From Rattus norvegicus (lineage: Eukaryota > Chordata > Mammalia > Rodentia > Muridae): a DNA stretch of 64,000 nt. Shown in pieces: positions 8,250 to 18,720 of this stretch (the first letter of the stretch is position 1; every line of letters begins with the position of its first letter). The stretch is taken from assembly GCF_036323735.1 (NCBI RefSeq), contig NC_086036.1:19696064-19760063 (forward strand), read 5' to 3'. The position numbers were made by a program, and so were the translations under genes. The notes under the pieces are model-generated. The model had not been told where the DNA came from and did not search any database. It saw only the letters and a program-made list of their open reading frames with translations.

Positions 8250-8721
8250 TGTCGCGCGCCCAATGTCCTGCCAGCAAGAACGACACGCGGCAACAGGATT
8301 CTTCTGCGAGCAAGCCTTTACTGTGTTACAGCTCTTCTTAGTGCTACAGCTCTTCTTAGTGTTACAGCTCTTCTCAGTGTTACGCTCTTCTCAGTGTTAC
8401 AGCTCTTCTGAACAGGGACCCTGAGCAGCAAAATCGCTCGGCTTATATAGACAACAGTATGCTAATTATCTCTCAGGGATTGGTGGGGCTTGGATCACCC
8501 CACTACTTGTCCTCCAGGGATTGGTGGAGAATGAATCACCTCATTAGCATATTAACAGTCAACTTACACCTGGTGCATAAACTGCACATGTGCAGTACCG
8601 CTGTTCACCACTAGAGGGAGCCCTAGCAAGGGGACAAGCCTGCACATGCGCAGTAAGTCATTTATATCCAGACAAGGCTGGATGTCGGCGCCATCTTTGT
8701 TTCACCGCGCCGCTCTCTACA
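8250..8721 (-). mobile_element. ERV LTR, rightmost (5' LTR)
   Basis: 472 bp, TG...CA, abutting L1 on its U3 side. It is the promoter LTR for the array. TATA box at 8449-8440. At the extreme U3 start the minus strand reads CAAAGATGGCGCC, a good YY1-type motif; the other two LTRs have CAAATATGGCGCC. By hand count it differs from the left LTR at about ten substitutions plus one indel over 472 bp (about 2%), a rough measure of age since integration. Confidence 0.9.
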
Positions 8722-8734
8722 CTCTTCCAGTTCT
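8722..8734. repeat. 13-bp direct repeat flanking the ERV array (right)
   Basis: Right copy of ctcttccagttct. It directly abuts the terminal CA (plus strand) of the rightmost LTR, so this edge is a clean LTR end. Confidence 0.75.
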
Positions 8735-8805
8735 TTCTCTGATTCCTTCAACGGGGGTCCTATTCTCAGTGCAGTGGTTTGGGTTCTTTCCAGCTTCTGG
8801 CTTTT

Positions 8806-8820
8806 ATAAATAAGGCTGCT
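8806..8820. repeat. TSD of the plus-strand L1 (left copy)
   Basis: ataaataaggctgct, perfectly repeated at 9971-9985. Removing 8821-9985 restores continuous inner-L1 sequence. Confidence 0.9.
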
Positions 8821-9756
8821 AATAGCCAGAAGCTGGAAAGAACCCAGATGCCCTTCAACAGAAGAATGGATAAAGAAAATGTGGTCCATCTACACAATGG
8901 AATATTACTCAGCTATCAAAAACAATGACTTTATGAAATTCATAGGCAAATGGTTGGGACTGGAAAATATCATCCTGAGTGAGGTAACCCAATCACAGAA
9001 AAACACACATGGTATGCACTCATTGATAAGTGGCTATTAGCCCAAATGCTTGAATTACCCTAGATGCCTAGAACAAATGAAACTCAAGACGTATGATCAA
9101 AATGTGAATGCTTCACTCCTTCTTTAAAAGGGGAACAAGAATACCCTTGGCAGGGAATAGAGAGGCAAAGATTAAAACAGACACAGAAGGAACACCCATT
9201 CAGAGCCTGCCCCACATGTGGCCCATACATATACAGCCATCCAATTAGACAAGATGGATGAAGCAAAGAAGTGCAGGCCGACAGGAGTCGGATGTAGATC
9301 TCTCCTGAGAGACACAGCCAGAATACAGCAAACACAGAGGTGAATGCCAGCAGCAAACCACTGAACTGAGAATAGGACCCCCGTTGAAGGAATCAGAGAA
9401 AGAACTGGAAGAGCTTGAAGGGGCTCGAGACCCCTTATGAACAACAATGCCAAGCAACCAGAGCTTCCAGGGGCTAAGCCACTACCTAAAGACTATACAT
9501 GGACTGACCCTGGACTCTGACCTCATAGGTAGCAATGAATATCCTAGTAAGAGCACCAGTGGAAGGGGAAGCCCTGGGTCCTGCTAAGACTGAACCCCCA
9601 GTGAACTAGATTGTTGGGGGGAGGGTGGCAATGGGGGGAGGATGGGGAGGAGAACACTGATAAGAAAGGGGAGGGGGAGGGGGATGTTTGCCCGGAAACG
9701 GGGAAAGGGAATAACACTCGAAATGTATATAAGAAATACTCAAGTTAATAAAAAAA
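8821..9756 (+). mobile_element. 5'-truncated L1 (ORF2 end plus 3' UTR)
   Basis: Plus-strand L1 beginning 'aatagccagaagctgg' in the last part of ORF2 and running through the 3' UTR, including the G-rich tract (about 9616-9690), to 'actcaagttaataaaaaaaa'. The ORF2 tail carries stops. The element is inserted into the oppositely oriented inner L1. Its own poly(A) signal (AATAAA at about 9747) was bypassed, as the downstream transduced segment shows. Confidence 0.9.
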
Positions 9757-9970
9757 AATCAACCAAAATGTATTGGGCCTGCTCAGTAGTGTAGACTGTA
9801 CACAGTATATAAGAATCCCAGGGCTCAACCTTTGTCACCAAAAACTAAAATTAAAAACCTATATTTTAATACTTTTTCATTTTATTGAAAATATAAATAC
9901 AGGTGTATTAAAATTATAGTATAAAATAGCCAAGTATTCTAATAAATATTTGTAAAATAAAAAAAATTAA
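9757..9970 (+). mobile_element. L1 3'-transduced segment
   Basis: About 214 bp of non-L1 sequence lies between the L1's own A-rich end and a second A-rich end, inside the same TSD. AATAAA at 9941-9946 precedes the terminal A-rich run (9953-9970) by a normal cleavage distance. The proximal part resembles an old tRNA-derived (ID-like) SINE ending in 'gtcaccaaaaac'. This is the classic arrangement of read-through transcription of a source L1 followed by retrotransposition. Confidence 0.8.
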
Positions 9971-9985
9971 ATAAATAAGGCTGCT
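9971..9985. repeat. TSD of the plus-strand L1 (right copy)
   Basis: Second perfect copy of ataaataaggctgct, directly after the A-rich end of the transduced segment. Confidence 0.9.
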
Positions 9986-10041
9986 ATGAACATAGTGGAG
10001 CACGTGTCTTTTTTATATGTTGGGGCATCTTTTGGGCAACA
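9971..10041 (-). mobile_element. Inner L1 continued: ORF2 end upstream part
   Basis: This is the reverse complement of the L1 ORF2 3' portion ('gaacatagtggagcacgtg', 'tgttggggcatcttttggg'). It continues exactly from 8820 once the 8821-9970 insertion and one TSD copy are removed. It ends at about 10041, where orientation flips. Confidence 0.85.
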
Positions 10042-10274
10042 TCTTTAGTCATAAGGGAAATGCAAATCAAAACAACCCTGAGATTTCACTTCACACCAGT
10101 TAGAATGGCTAAGATCAAAAACTCAGGTGACAGCAAATGCTGGTGAGGATGTGGAGAAAGAGGAACACTCTTCCATTGTTGGTGGGATCGCAGACTGGTA
10201 CAACCATTCTGGAAATCAGTCTGGAGGTTCCTCAGAAAGTTGGACATTGAACTGCCTGAGGATCCACCTATACC
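10042..10274 (+). mobile_element. Inner L1: inverted 5' segment (twin priming)
   Basis: L1 ORF2 sequence in plus orientation ('gggaaatgcaaatcaaaaca' through 'ctgaggatccacctatac'). In the L1 it lies just upstream of the minus-strand piece ending at 10041, and the two breakpoints are only a few tens of bases apart in L1 coordinates. A 5' part inverted against the 3' part inside one TSD is the signature of twin-primed reverse transcription. The ORF is broken and short. Confidence 0.8.
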
Positions 10275-10288
10275 TCCTTACTTCTTTT
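10275..10288. repeat. TSD of the inner L1 (right copy)
   Basis: Second copy of tccttacttctttt. It marks the 5' (inverted) end of the inner L1 and the point where outer L1 ORF1 sequence resumes. Confidence 0.85.
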
Positions 10289-11073
10289 GATATTCTTTTT
10301 TCTCTTGTTTAGTGTATTTGGTGCTTTGAGTATTATGTGAAGAGAGAAATTTCTTTTCTGGTCCAATCTATTTGGAGTTCTGTAGTCTTCTTGTATTCTT
10401 ATGGCCATTTCTTTCTGAAGGTTAGGGAAGTTTTCTTCTATAGTCTTGTTGAAGATATTTACTGGACCTTTAAGTTGGAAGAATTTGCTCTCTTCTTTAT
10501 CTGTTATCCTTAGGTTTGATCTTCTCACTGTGCCCTGGATTTCCTGAGTGATTTGGGTTAACATCTTTTTTGAGTTTTGTGTTTCTTATACTGATGTGTC
10601 AATCTTTTCTGTGGTATCTTCTGCCCTTGAGATTCCCTCTTCTATCTCTTGTATTCTCTTGCTGATGCTTACATCTATGAATCCTGATCTCTTTCCTAGG
10701 TTTTCTATCTTCAGGGTTGTCCCCCTTTGTGATTTATTATTGTTTCTATTTCTATTTTTCCATCCTAGATAGCTTTGTTCAATTTCTTCTCCTGTTTGTT
10801 TATGTTTTCCTGTAATTATTTAAGGGATTTTTGTGTTTCCTCTTTAAAGTCTTTTGCCTGTTTCTCTGTTGTCCTGTATATCTTTAAGGGAGTTGTTTAT
10901 GTCTTTCTTAAAGCCATCAACCATCATCATGAGATGTGATTTTTAAATCAGAATCTTGCTTTTCCATTGTGTTGGGGTATTCTTGACATTCTGTATTGGA
11001 AAAACTGGGTTCTGAAGATGCCAAAGTAGCCTTGGTGTCTGTTGCTTAGATACTTACACTTGTCTCTTGCCAT
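10275..11073 (-). pseudogene. L1 ORF1 N-terminal and central part (outer L1)
   Basis: This is the continuation of the ORF1 interrupted at 247. On the minus strand, 10564-10268 reads as the central ORF1p domain with motifs EENFPNLQKEM, RTPNRLDQKRN and LKGPVNIFNK. Further upstream is the degraded coiled-coil region, with the probable start codon at 11073-11071 (MAR-type start). Stops and frameshifts break the N-terminal half, so only about 98 codons are open. ORF1p normally has about 350-370 residues and trimerises through the coiled coil. Its position directly downstream of a GC-rich L1 5' UTR supports an originally near-full-length element. Confidence 0.85.
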
Positions 11074-11405
11074 CTGGTTATCTCTGGTGTTAGCTGTTCT
11101 TGCTGTCTTTGACAGTGGCTCAACACTCTTATAAGGCTGTGTGTCAGCACTTCTGAGAGACCATTTCTCTCCAGGTGGGATCCAGGTTCAGAGGTTTGTG
11201 GCTCAAGGTCAGTTCCAGGCTCAGAGGGAAACTGGAAGGATCCTGTCCCAGACTGCTCCCCGGTTCCTGTGTCCTGTAGGCTCTAGGTGGGTCCCTGGGA
11301 GCAGAAGTGGTAATCCTACCTGTGCTCTCAGGTGTGTCAGTTCTCTCCTAGATGGATCTGGGCACAGAGGGCTGTGGCTTAGGGTCAGCTCTGCTGACTG
11401 CTATA
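11074..11405 (-). mobile_element. L1 5' UTR of the outer L1
   Basis: This GC-rich block lies immediately upstream (minus strand) of the ORF1 start and matches the style of the rat L1 5' UTR, with repeated 'ctgggagcagaagtgg' and 'tgtcagttctctcc'-type text. The right boundary near 11405 is where composition drops abruptly to AT-rich unique sequence. No promoter activity can be judged. The element's TSD cannot be tested because its 3' end is outside the window. Confidence 0.65.
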
Positions 11406-14146
11406 AGATAATTAATTAGCTATTTCAATGTATAATCATCATGAAGGCCAGATGATATTGTATCCTACGAACGTCTTTTGTTAGTAAGTGTTTAATCACT
11501 GGGTTGTTGATAAGTTCAACCTTTAAACTTAAAAGAAAACATCATAATGATTCATAATATCAACTATTTTTAAAACTATAATACACATAATTGTATTTAT
11601 AAAAATACATTTATAAATTAAATAAACTTTTTAAAGACATACATCTTACTGCTTTTACTCATAGTTGCCCTACAGAAGTGGAAAGTAAGTTTCTATTGAT
11701 GGAGACACCGTGTACTTCACACACAGGGCCCAAAGACCTTGAGCTGACACTGAATTGAAATTCCTTCTCTTGTGGACTAGATTTCGTGGGACCAGAAGGT
11801 GATAGATAACTTTCTTAGGAGGGAGAGCACTACCCAGCTATGGGGCCTCTGAACCATATCAATAATCATTATGGCACAATAACCGTAAGTGTTCAGTGCT
11901 GGCACTGGCACACATACTGGGATAGTAACCAACTACTTTCTAATGGATGTTAAGATGAACTCACCAAGAGGAAAAATATGCTAGCTACTAGAAACTAAAA
12001 AACTCCTTAGTACTAGTGAAGTCATGGTTATTTGTAGGGAAACTGCAACCACTACTTTACTAAACCAGCACTAACCCTAAGAACAATTTATGAACATGTT
12101 TTTACACTTGCAAATAAGTGTAGTCTTTATCTCATATAAAGAAAACTTAATTTTGCAACAGAAGAAGCCACTACAGAAAAACACATCCAATCAAAATGTA
12201 GAGCTACTGAGTAGAGTCTTAAAGCATATGTCTACAAAATGTTTTCACATCTAAGGGTCAGTTGCAGAAGAGGGGCAGAAAGATTTTAAGGGCCAATGGG
12301 TTAGAAAGGCTTTTCTGAGATTGTATCTTCTAGGCATGTCAGAAGCCTCCCCCATAAAATCTCACAAACATGACTGTTCAAACATGAGCAGAATAAGGAA
12401 AACAACAATAAAGCTTCCAAAGTTATAGGGTAAACTCATGAGTCTCCAACTGTATCCAAAGACCTGCTAAGGAATGCTGAGAGTAGGGGAAATGGTATTC
12501 TCTAGGGAATAGCATACCAATTGGTTATTCAATACTGAAAGCATAAATAACATTTACATTATGTATACTGAAAAGGCTATATTTAGAAATAAATAGGTAT
12601 ATACATTTGCACATATGTATATGTTTGTATATGTATGTAAAGATAATAATAATTAATGAAAATAAAGGTGATGAATTTCAAAACACAAGTGAGATGTTTA
12701 TTGGAAGGCTTGAAAGGAGAAGAGGGAAGGTGGAAATACTATAACTGTACTATAATGTCAAAATTAAAAATATAGTTATGTGATATATTCAAAATTCATC
12801 TTCTGGGAATCTAATTTACTAAGAGCATCAGTCTTTACACTAAAAACTCAACTTGACGCATTTACTGAATTTCAATATGTTAATCTTTTATTTATAAATT
12901 TATCAAATATTTGTTAAGGCTTCCTACTATGTACAGGTGATTATTTTTTAGATGTAGAGATTAACAGCTCTCGGTTCCTACCTTCCAGGAATGCAATTTA
13001 GGACCAGTGCAAGAAAAGAAAGTGAAGAAGCACAGCACTAGGTGCCATAGTGTTAGCATTCGGCTCTTCACAAGAAGACTTGAAGCCTTCTTCTCAGGCA
13101 TAGAAATTGGAGAGGTGGTCAGGATGAGACATGGCATTTTGTTATGGATTTTCAGGCAATGAATGAATGTCAACCAAGATGATAGGGTCATGCATTCTTT
13201 ACGGAGAGGAACATTAGGGGGATGTCACTGAGTCCAGATGGAGAAACCAGGGAGAAGGTTGCTTGGAACATCATTTATCAAAAGGAGCCTGAAGATACAA
13301 GATGGACCAAAAGAAACAGAATGTTGAGCTCTGTGTCAAAACTTTGAACCCACTGGAAAAAATTTTGAATAGTAGCAATATTAGTAGACTAGCAGCACTT
13401 AGAAAGGAATTCAACATTCTTCTCCTAAATAGACTTCTTATCTCATTTCTTGCTTTCTGACGTATTCATGCCTGTTCCTCTTTAATTATTATTGTCACAT
13501 ACATATATACTTGCATGTGTACATATAAATACAATATGCTTAGTCTCTTTAGTGTTGCTCATAACAACATGTATTTAAAGTGGAGCACTTGGGATTTGAT
13601 AACCTATCAGCAGCCACATTCATGAAAATAAAATATTCTCATTATGGCAGCAGTCAGTAATTACTTGTAGCTCCACACTTGGGCATTCTAGTATTTCCCT
13701 TACTCAATATGGTGTGCAAACTATTATTGTTATTATTATGGTCCAGTTTAAGTATCCATATTGAGATACCAAGTATGCAGCTTCGTAATAGAAGACTCTA
13801 GAAACAGCTATTCTATTCTTTTAATCTTTTTTGAACCCTACAGTCTTTCCTCACCTAATTTCTTGAAGTTTTCTGATCCCTAAGTATAGAATAATATCAC
13901 TTATTCTTCATTTTTGGGTGGACAACCCATGTTCAGGTGTTTTCTGCATGGTACTAAGAGATACCACCTGCTACAAAGGAAGTCTTCTTTGATGATGGAT
14001 GAGAGTTATTCATATCTGTGGATAAGTCAGTTATTTAGAATGTGGTTAGGAATTATACTCATTTAGTAAACTGCCAGTAGTAGGTTCTTCTCTCAGATTG
14101 AAGACCTCAAGTCACAGGATAATTGACTAGGTTTACATCAGAAAAG
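11406..14146. other. Mostly unique AT-rich sequence
   Basis: No gene or young repeat recognised. About 12880-13020 ('atcaaatatttgttaaggct', 'tactatgtacagg', then 'ttcctaccttccaggaatgc') resembles an ancient mammalian interspersed repeat of the 'actatgtgccaggcac' type. Open frames here are short and look fortuitous. Confidence 0.5.
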
Positions 14147-14694
14147 TGGCCCAAACGTATACAGCCAGCCAATTAGATAAGATGGATGAAGCAGCGAAGT
14201 GCAGACCGACAGGAACCGGATGTAGATCTCTCCTGAGAGACACAGCCAGAATACAGCAAATACAGAGGCGAATGCCAGCAACAAACCACTGAACTGAGAA
14301 TAGGACCCCCGTTGAAGGAATCAGAGAAAGAACTGGAAGAGCTTGAAGGGGCTCGAGACCCCATAAGAACAACAATGCCAACCAACCAGATCTTCCAGGG
14401 ACTAAGCCACTACCGAAAGACTATACATGGACTGACCCTGGACTCTGACCTCATAGGTAGCAATGAATATCCTAGTAAGAGCACCAGTGGAAGGGGAAGC
14501 CCTGGGTCCTGCTAAGACGGAAGCCCCAGTGAACTAGACTGTTGGGGGGAGGGCGGCAATGGGGGGAGGGTTGGGAGGGGAACACCCATATAGAAGGGGA
14601 GAGAGGGTTTAAGGGGATGTTGGCCCGGAAACCGGGAAGGGGAATAACAATCGAAATGTAAATAAGAAATACTCAAGTTAATAAAGATGGGGGA
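14147..14694 (+). mobile_element. Truncated L1 3' end
   Basis: Begins 'gtggcccaaacgtatacagc' in the L1 3' region and runs through the 3' UTR to 'actcaagttaataaagatgg'. It is close in sequence to the copy at 8821-9756 and to the reversed copy at 248-624. The A-rich tail is interrupted by G runs and followed by a second 'gggggaaaaaaaagaaa' at about 14727, so the tail region may be internally duplicated. No clean TSD was found. Confidence 0.85.
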
Positions 14695-16259
14695 AAAAAA
14701 AGAAAGAAAGAAAGCATCTTGCCTACGGGGGAAAAAAAAGAAATTCTCTAGTATTGTATGGATCTAAACTCAAATTAGATAATCAATTTCTCCAAGATAA
14801 AATTGCCACTGATGTCATCTTAGAGATATCTTGGAGTCCTTGTCATTACTTCTGTTCATAGTTTCACAGGCGGGTAAGTCTATTGAATGCTTTTTTGCCT
14901 TAGGATTTTTAGCATCCTTAGATATGGTGAGAAATAGTCTTCAGATTGGCTCTTCTAGGTCTGTTCTACGCTCAGTTCCTCTAAGAACTGTATTGAGAGT
15001 GTGTGCTGTCTTCAGCAATGAGGTCCTATCTTCGACTTCTGAGAGCAACCAAGAGAATAGCAATAGCCTATACAATCTGAGACTCACTCGGAACTACATA
15101 AACAAAGAGAGGTTTTCCATACCTGATACTGAAGGTTCCAGTAGAAAATTTCTCATTCTGTTCTTGAGGTGAACATTAACATACAAAATAGAATATATTT
15201 AATCTATATTCTTATATGTGTACACGTATATAATTTATGTACACATATATTAAGTTTTAGTCTATTAATGATATTTGTGACTCTTCATTTTCTCTTCTTC
15301 AATATTAGTTCCCTTTCACTTTAAAATTTACCCATTCTCCACTGAAAACACCTTTGTCCCACTGTCCTCTTCTCTAGAGCTGTATGTGCAACACTTTCTG
15401 TTGAGGTTTGGCCTTTCTCTATGTATCATAATGCTAAATATTACAATGCTCACAAGGCCTGGTTGATCCCAGGCCTTTGAGTTTTAGGGACAGATACCCA
15501 TAGCCTGTGGCTGGGCAAAAGAGAGACTGGCAGACTTTTTGGTTTCCTGGCTGGAGGCTGGAGGCAGAGACCATGAGGAGAAGAACAAGAAGATAGAGAA
15601 GACAAGGCAACATGGAGTAAGAGTCTTGATAATATGGTCATGAGGGTTATCCAATTAGAATAAGACCTGCCTGCCCAGGTGGAGTAGACTCTTATCGCTT
15701 AGAGGGTGGATATCTGCTCAGCTCTAGTGTTTATTTAGGTTTAGTTTAAGTGTAAAAGTTGTGTGTCTTTTATCTAGGAACTGAATAGTCAACAGTGGAG
15801 TAGAAGCTTCTGATGGAGATTAAATATCTACTGCAACATATTGGCACCCCAAGTTGAGTGAATGTTTTGTAAAATTTATGGTCTGATTCTTCCTTCCAGT
15901 CCCATGCTCTTAGAAATAAAACTCAGACTCAGAATATATTTACAAGTACCTTGGCCATATAGCAAGTTTCTTCTCTAAAGATACCCTATTTATTTTAACC
16001 TACATTCTGCCCCATGACTGGTTACCTGTATGTAAGTATCATGCATCCTTCTGCTCACAAATTCCCAGGCTAATATCCCACCTTGGTTCTATCCCAGACT
16101 CCTTCTGTCTCCAAGATTTCCTACCCTCTTTCATACCCTTTCTTATAGGCCCCAGTTGTTTTTTGTGTTTTTTTTTTTGTTTCTTTGCATGTTTTTTATT
16201 GAAAGGCAATGAATCCATAAAATACACAATATATTTTCTGTACACCTTCCACATGATCC
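14695..16259. other. Unique sequence, nothing recognised
   Basis: A 113-codon plus-strand frame at 14831-15172 has no recognisable domain. A T-rich run with interrupting bases is at about 16158-16182. Confidence 0.4.
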
Positions 16260-16760
16260 TTTTCTATATTCATGGTTTCTGTGGTTACTCTGTATTATAC
16301 AGTAATATTTAAAGATTTAGAGGTAGGGTTCATAAATAAGAGAGCACATGAATGTTTATCTTTCTGGGTGTAGGTTACCCCTTTTAGGGTAGTATATCAT
16401 ACTGCTGTCTATTTACCCACAAATCTCATGATTCATTTTTTTAGCTATAATATGTCCTTGTGTATGTGTACAACATTTTCATAATCCATTCCTCAGTGGA
16501 AGGACATGTATGCTGCTTTTATTTCCTATCTATTGATAATAGAGAGACAATGAACATAACTGAGCAGCTATCTTTTGAGTAGGATGTAGAGTCCTTTGGG
16601 AAAAGCCATGAAGAGGTACAGTTAAGTCATATTGTAGACTTACTTTTAGCTCTTGTGAGGATTCTCCAAGCTGGTCAACAGGGTTAGTGCTCCAGTTTGA
16701 CATTGCCAATAGCCACCAAGTAAATGAGGATTCCTCTTGTTTCATAGAGGTAAGATGAAA
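16260..16760 (-). mobile_element. Old L1 fragment (ORF2 3' part)
   Basis: Reverse-oriented, diverged L1: 'acaacattttcataatccat', 'gacaatgaacataactgagc' and 'aggatgtagagtcctttggg' align with the standard reverse complement of the ORF2 3' portion. Diverged and indel-rich, so clearly older than the nest L1s. Confidence 0.7.
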
Positions 16761-16827
16761 TGTCAGCATCAAGAAGAGCTGAACCCAAAATAGAAGAGTT
16801 ACAAGAGATTCACAGCATAATCAGATT

Positions 16828-16829
16828 GT

Positions 16830-16876
<47 letters not shown>
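16828..16876. repeat. (GT)n microsatellite
   Basis: Uninterrupted GT dinucleotide array of about 24 units. Confidence 0.95.
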
Positions 16877-16878
<2 letters not shown>

Positions 16879-17049
16879 TTAAACAACGGTAAGTGTCCAG
16901 GGCTCTGAAAAACTGGAAGTCATTTTCTTATCATTGCCTCTCTATATGATCTTTTATATTTTTTATCCAAGCACATTCAATTTCTACCCTAGAAAAGGTG
17001 GTGAATTCCCCTTTGTATTGGTTAAATCTGGAATGACTTGTTAAACTGG

Positions 17050-17390
17050 ATTGGGAACTGTCTTAGTTAGGAACCATGATATTTAGTCACTGTTCTATGA
17101 AAAATCACAATTACCGAGACAACTTTAAAAAGGGAGCGTATTTAACTGGAGGCTTGCTTGTAGTTTAAGGGGCTTAGTCTATTTATCATCATGGTAGGGA
17201 GCATAGTGACAGAAAGAATGGTTTTAATGTTTCTGAATCTAGTGTCCATTAGCAGACTAAAGACCAAGGTCATGAAAACAATAGGAACATAAAGTCTTAA
17301 AGCAACATAATCATGGGAAGTATACAAATATGCATGGTCTTTAGTGCAGAGTACCACTTTCTCCTAATAAAAACTATCTGAAGATTTTCG
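17050..17390 (-). mobile_element. Rodent hAT-like short repeat (URR1-like), reverse
   Basis: 'tcttagttaggaaccatgat', 'agacaactttaaaaagggag' and 'tatttatcatcatggtaggg' follow the reverse complement of a common rodent repeat whose 3' end reads 'gttgccttggtcatggtg...tcacagcaa'. I believe this is the URR1-type non-autonomous hAT family, but the name is from memory. Confidence 0.5.
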
Positions 17391-17899
17391 AGACCACCTG
17401 AACACCACAAAGCTTAATGGTCAGCCTTACTGTCTGTAATGCAAGTGTTTATAATTGGCCCAGAAGTTGAGAGATTAGTAGCACATCTCTTTATAGATTT
17501 GCATAAAAATAATCCACCATTTTATTCCCAACTCAGGCATCAACAAAAATAAGGTTGACAAATAGAAAGAGAAAACATTTGATATTAATTTCTGAAAGTT
17601 ATATAGGAGCAAGGCTAACAAATGTGATACATAAAAATATAATAAGAGGAAGCTACAAACTAATTTGGGGAGGAAGCAAGGGATATTAGGTAACTCAATC
17701 AGTATATTATACCGTGGTCACATTCATTGATTTTTAAATAAAATCGTGCATAAACCTAATACAATCTCAAAGAAAATTAGTAGTACATGCTTTGAAGAAT
17801 TTGATCCATGAATCAGTAGGAAGAGTTAGAGACTGAATGTATACATTTCTCATTTTTTGACAATATTAAAAATATATATGTTGTTACCCTGGAAATATT
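17391..17899. other. Unique AT-rich sequence, nothing recognised
   Basis: No repeat or frame of note. Confidence 0.4.
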
Positions 17900-18300
17900 T
17901 TATTATATCTTTCTTGGATATTTTATGTATTTACATTTTAAATGTTATCACTTTCACCCATCTCCCATGCCCCCTCCTCCCTACCCCTGCCCACCCACTC
18001 CCACTGCAATGCCCTGGCATTTCCCACATTGAGGAAATAAGCCTTCACAAGATCAAGGGCTTTTCCTCCCACTGATGCTAGACAATGCTATCCTCCATTA
18101 CATATCTGGTTGGAGTCATAGGTGCACTCGTTGGTTGGTGATTTAGTCCCTGGGAGCTCTGGTTGGATCTGGTTGTTTGATACCATTGTTCTTCCTATGA
18201 TGTTGCAAACCCCTTCAGCTCCTTCAGACTTTTCTCTAACTCTGCCATTAGGATCTCCTTGTTCAATCCAATGGTTAGTTGCAAGCATTCTCACCTGACC
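17900..18300 (-). mobile_element. Old L1 (Lx-like) 3' UTR
   Basis: A C-rich tract (17960-18005) and text such as 'ttagtccctgggagctctgg' and 'ccttgttcaatccaatggtt' match the reverse complement of an older rodent L1 3' UTR. It is too diverged to be from the same generation as the 8.8 or 14.2 kb copies. Confidence 0.7.
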
Positions 18301-18720
18301 CTGGAAATGTTATCAGAATGTAAAATATTAATTAAGTCGAATATATGTGACAATTCAGTGTATGAAAAAGGATTAAAACAATAAAAAAGAATGGAGAAAG
18401 CATTGTTTGAAAAATAACAGTTCACAGGGAAAATATAGATTGATCACGGGCAAAAGAAACAAATCAATTTATATTAAAAAGTATATATAAAAAAGTGAAA
18501 CAGAAAACAGTGAAAACAGAAATATTTTTATTTTATTATATTTTGAGAACTTGTTATACAACATACACAGATCACTACCTTAAAATGTATAAAATGTGAG
18601 TTTGTTAATGTAAAATAGATCTCAAATGTTGGTTATTTATTTACTTACTCATGTAAACATTGTTTCATGAAAGCTAGCTTGTCTTAAAAATCACAACATA
18701 GCTGATGATGAAGCTGAATT

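Larger units (their letters stand above)
623..8721 (-). mobile_element. Tandem array of a deleted class II (IAP-like) ERV
   Basis: On the minus strand the order is LTR (8721-8250), body, LTR (4982-4511), body, LTR (1243-771), leader stub (770-623). The repeat period is 3739-3740 bp. Class II / betaretrovirus-like affinity rests on the tRNA-Phe primer site (as in mouse IAP elements), LTR layout and U5 text, the DD35E integrase with a GPDPV-type C-terminal region, and an env transmembrane frame with fusion peptide. Each body is about 3.27 kb against roughly 7-8 kb expected for an env-bearing relative. Most of gag, protease and reverse transcriptase are deleted, so no copy is autonomous. The array sits in the 3' UTR of the inner L1 in the same orientation. 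Confidence 0.85.
8722..8820 (-). mobile_element. Inner L1 continued: 3' UTR start and end of ORF2
   Basis: After the retroviral array the inner L1 resumes in its 3' UTR up to about 8780. It then jumps to the end of ORF2 (8781-8820). Relative to the sibling copy at 8821-9756, roughly 510 bp of L1 is missing at this jump. The piece ends in ataaataaggctgct, where a plus-strand L1 was inserted. Confidence 0.8.

Noticed and set aside
623..8721. Intact, potentially infectious provirus
   Set aside because: Reverse transcriptase, protease and most of gag are absent, integrase lacks its N-terminal domain, and env is truncated and frameshifted in both units.
8777..8846. Inverted repeat as a DNA-transposon terminus
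   Set aside because: Both arms are L1 ORF2 sequence; the arrangement is explained by antiparallel L1-into-L1 insertion with a TSD.
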